Below, one piece after another: positions 58,742-64,000 of a stretch of DNA of 64,000 bases. A program made the position numbers and the translations under genes. Under the pieces are notes generated by a model. That model was given only the letters and a program-made list of their open reading frames with translations. It was not told where the DNA came from and ran no database searches. Each line of letters opens with the position of its first letter. Position 1 is the stretch's first letter. The DNA is from Pseudomonadota bacterium. GTDB lineage: Bacteria > Pseudomonadota > Gammaproteobacteria > Steroidobacterales > Steroidobacteraceae. The stretch is from assembly GCA_025356075.1 (NCBI GenBank), contig JANXUT010000053.1:247758-311757 (forward strand), written 5' to 3'.

Positions 58742-58765
58742 CAGTGGCAAATCCAGTGGCAAATC
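58742..58765 (+). repeat. Two tandem 12-base repeats near the left island end
   Basis: CAGTGGCAAATC occurs twice without a gap, inside the 3' part of the integrase frame. The place fits arm-type integrase binding sites, which usually flank the att core; this function is inferred. Confidence 0.6.
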
Positions 58766-60059
58766 GCTCGGCAGTTGAACCGCTGCCTGGTGGAAATTCC
58801 ATTTCGAAAGGATTCACGACGGCGACGCGCGGCGCTGGTAGTCGATCAGGCGGCGTCACTGACCGCTTTTTCGGTCTCTCGGTGTTCATCGCCGACCGGA
58901 TTGCGCCAACATCTGAGTCCGAGGCGTCTCCTGCCCACGCCGCATAGAAGCGCAACATCGTCGCGATGCTGTGCCCGTGTTGCCGTGCTACCCACAGCGC
59001 GCTGCGGCCGGTCATCAGGTCCCAGCTGACCGACGTGTGCCGCGCGGTGTAGGGCCGGCGATACCGGATATCGCGCAGTCGGGTCAACGTGCGCCGCCAC
59101 CGATGGCCAGGATACAAGAGATTCCTGATCGGCTCGCCCCCGGCCTTGAAGAACAGGAAGTCGTGATCGATGGTGCCCGCGCGCACGAACTCGGCGCGCA
59201 GCGCGAGCTGCCGCTTCAGGACGCCGATCGCACGCGGGCACAGGACGATGCTTCGATCATCACCGGTCTTGGTCGAGTCCTTGTCGGTGCCGTTGACGCG
59301 TGCCTTGGTGACAGCCAGCTTGCCGCGGGCGACGTCGAAGTCCGCGACGCGAAGCGCAATCTGCTCTGAAGGTCGCAAACCCGTAAAGAACCTGAACTCA
59401 TCGTAGTTCGCCTGCGCATCGCCCCAGTCGCGGCACAGCGCGGCGATGAGAGTCTCGGCCTCGCCAAGAGTAAAGGGATCGATGACCGGTCGGTCCTTGC
59501 GCTGGATGCGGGCGCCTTTGAGCTCACGAGACGGATCGTGCCGCTCGGGATGATCGCGATAGCCAAATTTGAATGCGCGCCGCAGCACGCTGACCGCGTT
59601 GTTGTAAGACTTCTTGCTCCATTCGGCGCGATCGGCAATCTCGACCAGCGTGGAGTAGCGGACGTCGAGGAAGCGAGTCGTCCCGCATGCAGGTCGCCAG
59701 ATGCCCTCCAGCATGCGGCGGTAGCAGGTCAGCGTGACCGCCGCCATGTCATGCCGCCCCACCCGGGCGGTACAGTGCGCGAGGAAGTCGTCGAAGACCT
59801 GGTTGCAGGTGCGCGGTGATCCCGCCCGCGGAACCTAGCTCATATGGGTGTAATCCGGGAACTCCTCGGCGAACGAGAAGGTGCCGGCGGCGATGCGGGC
59901 CTTGATGCCGATGAGTTGCTCGCGTGCGCATCGCAGGTTGGTGTCAGTTGGCGCAATCAGCAGCGTTGGGCGATAGCGGACGCCCTCAAGCGCGAAGGTG
60001 AACTGGATGCGGGATCGGCCCGCGGGTGTGATTCCACCCGACAACGATTGTCTTCCCAT

Positions 60060-60297
60060 GGGTGCTTCCTCACTTCCTCTGGCTCGAATAAGTCACGTCG
60101 TTGTCGTGTCTCCGTGAGGGGCCAATTGCATGCTGGGCTTCGGTCTCCGCCCAAGGCTTGGCAGCTAAGGATCAAAGCAACGCAACACCTTGTCATGCTC
60201 AACGGTGTCGCCGCCAAATATCTCAGGCAGTGATCGTCACGAGGCGCCGATCAGGCCGGCTTCGAATACGGCTTTAAGCGAGGCGGCGTGTTGTCGG
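60060..60297. other. Spacer between integrase and abiEii remnant
   Basis: These 238 bases hold the integrase ribosome-binding site at the left edge and no convincing gene. They should contain the integrase promoter (minus strand), but no clear hexamer pair was found. Confidence 0.5.
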
Positions 60298-60520
60298 TTA
60301 GTTCCATTTCCATTCGATGGGATTCCAGACGCCTCTACTCTTGGCCAGGACCGGATTCAGGAATGCCGACACGGCGGCGGCAACTTGTTCGAGGGTCGTC
60401 CACGCGAGACTGTTGTCCTTCGCCATCGCGTGGTAGGGCATCGACCAACTTGCTGGCGGATCCGGAAGGCACGCCGGGAGTGAATGCGTCTGCCGATGCG
60501 CGAACGTCTGCTCCAGGGCC
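60298..60520 (-). pseudogene. abiEii toxin gene, 3' fragment cut off by the IS
   Basis: On the minus strand this reads LEQTFAHRQTHSLPACLP, then DPPASWSMPYHAMAKDNSLA, WTTLEQVAAAVSAFLNPVLA and WNPIEWKWN before a TAA at 60298-60300. This is the C-terminal part typical of AbiEii-family nucleotidyltransferase toxins. It joins exactly in frame to the fragment at 62130-62805 if the IS and one copy of the GGGCC duplication are removed, giving a protein of 297 residues. No start codon serves it now. Confidence 0.85.
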
Positions 60521-62129
60521 TATTTCGTTGAAATACTCCCCTGCAAGGCGGGGAAGTTTCGGCGGCTTTGACTGCGTGTAGAGCTCACCTTGATCATTTT
60601 CTCGATTTTGGCGTTCTGATCGCCACTTTCTCCATCCGCCCTTCGATATCTGTCGTCTATGTGCCGCGGAACGCTGGTATCGGCACCGGTGGACATAGCC
60701 GCTTCGCCATTCGCCGTAGGTTCTGCGCAAGTGCGGCAAGCAAGAACTCATCGTGTGCGCCGGTCGGTCCGCGTAGCCGTAGTCGATCCAGTTTCATGAT
60801 CCGCTTGAGATGTGCAAAGAGCATCTCAACCTTTTTCCTGTCTCGCCGTGACCGCCTATAAAGCGGTGTGCAGGCGACGCTCCGGGCAACGTCTCGCGCC
60901 GGTTCGTAAATGCTGCGGGCGATTTTTCGGATGGGCGTGTTGGGACAGCAGCGCGACTTCAGCAGGCAGCTGTCGCAGTCCGATTTTCTCGAGCGGTAAA
61001 TAACCGTGTCAGCCAGGGTGATATGAGATCGCTTCTGTTCGAACGCTCGCCACTCACTGCGCAGTGGGTTGCCCTGTGGGCAACGATACTCGTTGTCTTT
61101 CTCACTCCAGTGAAACTCGCTGCTTGATATCGTGCTGTCCTTACGTTGAGTCTTGTCCCACAGTGGCACATGCGGCTCGATGGCTTTGTCGTTAACCATC
61201 CAGTCCAACAACTCAGCTGAACCATAGGCCATATCCCCGATCAGCCGGCTCGGCTTGATCGCAAAGCGACGCTCCACTCGATCGATCATAGTCCGTGTCG
61301 CATCCACTTCCTTGGTCCTGTGGGCGCTGGTGGCTTCGACATCGACTATCACCCCGTAACGCACGTCAACCAGGTAGTTCGTCGAGTAAGCGAAGAACGC
61401 CGGCCCTCCGGGCGCGCAGGTCCACTCAGCCGCTGGATCCGTGGTCGAGATGTTCTTGCGCTGCGTCTCGGGCCGACCCCCGGCCTCGATGCCCTCCAGG
61501 TACTCGCGCACCGCGCGACTCGCCTGCGCGGGGCCGAGGGCCTGCTGGTCCATGACCGCGCCGGGGATACCGCTGGGGCGCGCCGCATCGGCCTTCACCA
61601 CGCTCGCATCGATCGCGAAGCCTTCACCGCCGACTAGCCCCTCGCTCATGCACCGCTGCAGCACGGCTTCGAACACATACCGAAACGCATCGCTGTCACG
61701 AAAGCGGCCGTGCCTGTTCTTTGAGAAGGTGGAATGCTCCGGCACCCCGTCTTCTATCCCCAGCCGGCAGAACCAGCGATACGCCAGGTTCAGGTGTACC
61801 TCCTCGCATAGTCGCCGCTCCGAGCGAATCCCAAAGCAGTAGCCGACGATCAACATGCGAATCATCAACTCCGGATCGATCGAGGGACGCCCAGTGTGGC
61901 TGTAGAACGGGGACGGGGCGAGATAGGCGCGTAGATCGCTCAGGTCGAGAAACTGATCAATGCCGCGCAACAAGTGATTGGCAGGAACGTGCTCTTCAAG
62001 GTTGAACGAGTAAAACAAGCGGTTTTGGTCGCCGCCGCTTTGTCCCATCATCTGAGCAATCTCCCTTGATTTGCCTGATAAATCAGACAACCAAGACACC
62101 GTTCAGTTCAAGAGTTTTTCAACAAAATA
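60521..62129 (-). mobile_element. IS1182-like insertion sequence
   Basis: A 1609-base element with imperfect terminal inverted repeats (TATTTCGTTGAAATACTC on the left; TATTTTGTTGAAAAACTC as the complement of the right end). It is flanked by a 5-base direct duplication GGGCC (60516-60520 and 62130-62134). It contains one transposase gene on the minus strand and has split abiEii. Boundaries follow from the duplication and from the restored toxin frame. Confidence 0.88.
60657..62051 (-). CDS. IS1182-family transposase
   Basis: A 464-residue DDE transposase. The N-terminal DUF772-type domain has NRLFYSFNLEEHVPANHLLR and HTGRPSIDPELMIRMLIVGY. Catalytic acidic residues are probably those in FAIDASVVKADA, LIGDMAYGSAELLDW and KKVEMLFAHLKRIMKLDRL. 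A cysteine-rich segment (CDSCLLKSRCCPN) lies in the C-terminal domain. The ATG at 62051 has AGGGAG nine bases upstream; a GTG at 62099 would add 16 residues. The gene appears intact, so the element may still be mobile. Confidence 0.92.
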   Translation of the reverse strand: MMGQSGGDQNRLFYSFNLEEHVPANHLLRGIDQFLDLSDLRAYLAPSPFYSHTGRPSIDPELMIRMLIVGYCFGIRSERRLCEEVHLNLAYRWFCRLGIEDGVPEHSTFSKNRHGRFRDSDAFRYVFEAVLQRCMSEGLVGGEGFAIDASVVKADAARPSGIPGAVMDQQALGPAQASRAVREYLEGIEAGGRPETQRKNISTTDPAAEWTCAPGGPAFFAYSTNYLVDVRYGVIVDVEATSAHRTKEVDATRTMIDRVERRFAIKPSRLIGDMAYGSAELLDWMVNDKAIEPHVPLWDKTQRKDSTISSSEFHWSEKDNEYRCPQGNPLRSEWRAFEQKRSHITLADTVIYRSRKSDCDSCLLKSRCCPNTPIRKIARSIYEPARDVARSVACTPLYRRSRRDRKKVEMLFAHLKRIMKLDRLRLRGPTGAHDEFLLAALAQNLRRMAKRLCPPVPIPAFRGT

Positions 62130-62805
62130 GGGCCAGGCGCAGACGTTCAGCCGCAAGCGGCTGCAGCGTGGCAAGCAGGGCCATATCCGGAAGGTTCTTC
62201 ACACGGGTGTTCGTGCGCGCACGCGGCATGGTGTAGGCGTGGAGCTTCTCTGCGATATGCGTCTCAATCGGGTACAGACGTAGCGCGGGTGGTGGGACGC
62301 CTGCAAAATCGAGCCAGTCATGAGCAGCGACGATGTCGACGTCCCCGAATATCGGATCGCCAAAGGCGACATCCACGCCAAAGCGCTGTCCATAGAGCTT
62401 GCCGGCCAGTCGGCATTCGGCACGAAACCGTTGCCCCTCGTACGGCATGCCGTCGTTCTGGATGGTCGGGTGCTCCGCATCGGGGCTTACCTCGAAGGCC
62501 ATGAAATCCCCGAGGTCCTGGCGACCGGCATCCTGCAGGCGCGCAAGGACAGCGTCTGCAGAGCCAATCAGTCGCAGGTCGACATCCTTTGTCGTCCGGG
62601 CGCGTTCGAGCCGCAGTTCGAGCACGAGCCCACCCTTCAGCATGGCGGTATCCCCGAGGACGGCGGCGATCCGCGCGAGGAAGCGGTCGAAGACCAGCAA
62701 TTGTCGCCGGCGCGCAAAATCGACGCCATCGTCCGACGCTGCCTTCAGCCGCTGCTCCAGCGCCTGCTTGAACGCCTGTGGAGTGGAATAGGATCGAGCA
62801 GTCAT
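62130..62805 (-). pseudogene. abiEii toxin gene, 5' fragment interrupted by the IS
   Basis: AbiEii is the nucleotidyltransferase-like toxin of the type IV AbiE system. This fragment encodes the N-terminal 225 residues. It includes the nucleotidyltransferase motif MLKGGLVLELRLERARTTKD followed by VDLRL, and the AEKLHAYTMPRARTNTRVKN segment. It then runs into the IS, where a stop follows after a few codons (at 62119). The missing C-terminal 72 residues lie beyond the IS. The ATG overlaps the abiEi stop as ATGA. Loss of toxin function is likely, since a large conserved part is removed. Confidence 0.88.
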
Positions 62806-63386
62806 CCCTTGACGCCTCCAAAGGGCCTGAGTACTCGCTCAACTTCCTTCAGCTCCGATTTCGTCACCAGTCCACGGGTGAGGGCCTGCCGCGCTGCCTG
62901 CCGGAGCAGATCCGGCGCGATGCCGGCTTGCGCGCAATCGGTGAGCGTGCGGAGCACGGCGGTCATTGGCACGGCTCCGATCCAGGTACGCGCAGTGGTT
63001 GCCACGTCAGCGAAGTGCAGCACCAGGCCTCGCGGCACGCGCAGCCGCCGCTGCTTCCAGCCGAGCGGCAGCAGCAGGTGAATCTTGGCCGGCAGTGCAT
63101 CGGAGAGACCGTGGAGCGATAGCGCTGTCTGGTGGGAAAACACGCCGACCGCGTCAGCCCAGAGCCACGCGGCAACCAGGTCCTCGTGGTCACCTGGCGG
63201 AAAGTGCACCAGTCGGTAGATGCCTCTCTGTATGCGCGTGATGCGGCCGGCCTTCTGGTGGTGTGCCAGCAGCGGAGCCGAATATCCGGCTGCGGCAGCC
63301 TGGCGAGTGGTGAACACGCCTTCCTGCGCAGCGGCGACATCGTAAAGAGATTGCCAGGCAGGCTCTGGAGAGGTCTTGCGCACCAT
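62802..63386 (-). CDS. AbiEi-family antitoxin
   Basis: A 194-residue antitoxin and transcriptional repressor of the AbiE system. The N-terminal winged-helix part (AAQEGVFTTRQAAAAGYSA, LLAHHQKAGRITRIQRGIYR) precedes the AbiEi C-terminal domain (AVGVFSHQTALSLHGLSDAL, TLTDCAQAGIAPDLLRQAAR). The ATG at 63386 is chosen over a TTG two codons upstream. The reading frame is intact. It is upstream of and overlaps abiEii, the usual antitoxin-first order. Confidence 0.9.
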   Translation of the reverse strand: MVRKTSPEPAWQSLYDVAAAQEGVFTTRQAAAAGYSAPLLAHHQKAGRITRIQRGIYRLVHFPPGDHEDLVAAWLWADAVGVFSHQTALSLHGLSDALPAKIHLLLPLGWKQRRLRVPRGLVLHFADVATTARTWIGAVPMTAVLRTLTDCAQAGIAPDLLRQAARQALTRGLVTKSELKEVERVLRPFGGVKG

Positions 63387-63468
63387 GCACAAAACTTAAA
63401 TGGTATTGAAGATTCGTGCAAGCCAGCATAGTTGAGAAATGTCGCGAAAATCCGTGCAGAGCGAAGCG

Positions 63469-63492
63469 GTCTACTGCCAAGTCTACTGCCAA
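63469..63492. repeat. Two tandem 12-base repeats near the right island end
   Basis: GTCTACTGCCAA occurs twice without a gap, 83 bases inside the right att copy and upstream of the abiEi promoter. It may be an integrase arm site matching the repeat pair at the left end, or an AbiEi binding site; both are inference. Confidence 0.6.
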
Positions 63493-63574
63493 ATTTGGGG
63501 GTTCGAGGGGATTGCTGGGGACAAAAGTTGCAGGTCAATCAGCAAGTTATTGATTTCTCGAATGCCTCAGCCAA

Positions 63575-63599
63575 GTTCGAATCCCTCTCTCTCCGCCAA
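63575..63599 (+). repeat. Right attachment site of the island
   Basis: These 25 bases are identical to the tRNA-Ser 3' end at 58672-58696 and are not part of a tRNA here. The bases on either side differ from those at the left site. Confidence 0.92.
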
Positions 63600-63745
63600 A
63601 TATTGTTAAAAATATCAATAGATTACAAGATTCTCCACCGAGATTCCTGTGATTTTGGAGAGTCGGGAGATCTCACGAAGTCTCATAGCGTCTTGAGCCG
63701 GCTCAGGCTGACTCGCATGCCGCCGAGACGGCATTAAGTGAGTGA

Positions 63746-63804
63746 TGTCGATCCCATCGACAAGCCAATCGCCTAATGTCGATTTGTCTGATATTTTTCG
63801 ACAT
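63746..63804. promoter_or_regulatory. Operator-like palindromes upstream of fic
   Basis: A perfect palindrome TGTCGAT-ccc-ATCGACA lies at 63746-63762. A second pair, ATGTCGA (63776-63782) and TCGACAT (63798-63804), brackets GATATT and ends right at the fic start codon. The shared half-site TGTCGA suggests a dimeric repressor acting on the fic promoter. The regulator is not identified. Confidence 0.6.
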
Positions 63805-64000
63805 ATGAGTTTCCACGCCTCTCGACCCTACAACGACCTGCCGGACTTGCCGCCAGCGATCGATCTGGAGACCAGGGCGGTGCTCAAGGCCTGCGTCAAG
63901 GCAAGAGCGGCGCTGGCGGCACTTCGGCAGGCAACAGCGCTGATTCCGAATCCGACGGTCCTGATCAACACGATTCCGTTGCTGGAGGCCCAGGCGAGTT
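63805..64000 (+). CDS. Fic family protein, N-terminal part (runs off the window)
   Basis: The first 65 residues ([57 protein letters not shown]) match the N-terminal region of Fic/DOC-type proteins, which usually transfer AMP to target proteins. The catalytic HPFxxGNGR motif would lie beyond the window. In related proteins the helix beginning at EAQAS carries the inhibitory motif; the window ends inside it. The gene stands just outside the right att copy, so it is either chromosomal or part of another accessory segment. Confidence 0.8.
   Translation, partial: MSFHASRPYNDLPDLPPAIDLETRAVLKACVKARAALAALRQATALIPNPTVLINTIPLLEAQAS

Larger units (their letters stand above)
58672..60059 (-). pseudogene. 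Tyrosine integrase with an in-frame amber codon
   Basis: The frame starts at 60059 with GAGGAAG upstream. Residues 1-74 are an arm-DNA-binding domain of DUF3596 type (FALEGVRYRPTLLIAPT, GIKARIAAGTFSFAEEFPDY). Codon 75 (59835-59837) is TAG. In the same frame follow the core-binding domain (CNQVFDDFLAHCTARVGRHD, AVTLTCYRRMLEGIW) and the catalytic domain, with arginine in FFTGLRPSEQIALRVADFD, YTARHTSVSW and the nucleophile tyrosine in HGHSIATMLRFYAAW. No other break is seen. The nearest in-frame restart is a GTG at 59762 without a ribosome site. Beyond the att core the frame stays open through the antisense of tRNA-Ser and most of csrA, to 58263. Confidence 0.9.
58672..63599. mobile_element. 4.9-kb integrative island in tRNA-Ser, carrying AbiE
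   Basis: A 25-base direct repeat (58672-58696 and 63575-63599) formed by the 3' end of tRNA-Ser bounds a segment with an integrase at its left end and an AbiEi/AbiEii pair at its right. The flanking sequence differs immediately outside the repeat. Base composition and gene content differ from the core chromosome. Integrase and toxin are both disrupted, so the island looks unable to move by itself and its TA function is probably lost. Confidence 0.9.
63387..63804. other. Right island end and fic upstream region
   Basis: These 418 bases have no gene. From left to right they hold the probable abiEi promoter (TATGCT on the minus strand at 63425-63430), a 12-base tandem repeat, the right att copy, then chromosomal AT-rich sequence and the operator-like palindromes before the Fic gene. 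Confidence 0.6.

Noticed and set aside
60335..60751. A 138-codon minus-strand frame covering the left IS end.
   Set aside because: It crosses the IS boundary and uses a different frame from the abiEii remnant, which explains the same DNA better.
60502..62148. Longer IS terminal inverted repeats of about 35 bases, including GAACGTCTGC at both ends.
   Set aside because: The outer part belongs to the interrupted toxin gene, which is itself palindromic there. Restoring the toxin frame places the IS ends at 60521 and 62129.

Overview
The window is about 64 kb of G+C-rich chromosome whose gene order is that of a gammaproteobacterium. The markers are a complete mur/fts cluster, lpxC next to secA, the pilA-pilB-pilC-pilD-coaE-zapD-yacG block, and pncC-thpR-recA-recX-alaS-csrA-tRNA-Ser. 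High G+C, and an S9 peptidase paired with a membrane winged-helix/TolB protein, point to a lineage near Xanthomonadales, Nevskiales or Steroidobacterales; this placement is inference.

Layout. 1-11 kb: the dcw cluster (mraY partial, murD, ftsW, murG, murC, murB, ddl, ftsQ, ftsA, ftsZ), most genes joined by ATGA overlaps. 11-18.7 kb: lpxC, dciA (reverse), a c-di-GMP-I riboswitch ahead of an M23 peptidase, a secA carrying an inserted PDZ-like domain, a Nudix/ThiE-like protein and a DUF4197 protein. 18.7-34.2 kb, nearly all on the minus strand: the winged-helix/TolB protein, a prolyl oligopeptidase lipoprotein, GST, yacG, zapD, coaE, and the type IV pilus genes pilD, pilC, pilB, two tandem pilA, pilR and pilS. 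A canonical sigma-54 promoter lies before the upstream pilA. 34.3-51.7 kb: sucCD (SucD with a histone-H1-like tail), nadE, bamD (reverse), rluD, pgeF, clpB behind a sigma-32 promoter, an FmdB-type zinc ribbon protein, aspS, an alpha/beta hydrolase, mutS (reverse), a UbiA-family prenyltransferase and a GT-C-like membrane protein. 51.8-58.5 kb: a DUF3761 protein, the recombination genes behind a perfect LexA box, alaS and csrA.

58.6-63.6 kb is a 4.9-kb integrative island inserted in the 3' end of tRNA-Ser(GCU) and flanked by a 25-bp direct repeat. It carries a tyrosine integrase broken by an amber codon and an AbiE-type toxin-antitoxin pair. The toxin gene abiEii is split by an IS1182-like element that made a 5-bp target duplication; the antitoxin gene abiEi is intact. 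The island therefore looks like a defence/TA element in the process of inactivation. To its right, operator-like palindromes precede the start of a Fic-family gene that runs off the window.

The most unusual items are the PDZ-like insertion in SecA, the c-di-GMP riboswitch before a peptidoglycan hydrolase, the lysine-rich tail on SucD, and the integrase whose C-terminus depends on whether the island is integrated.
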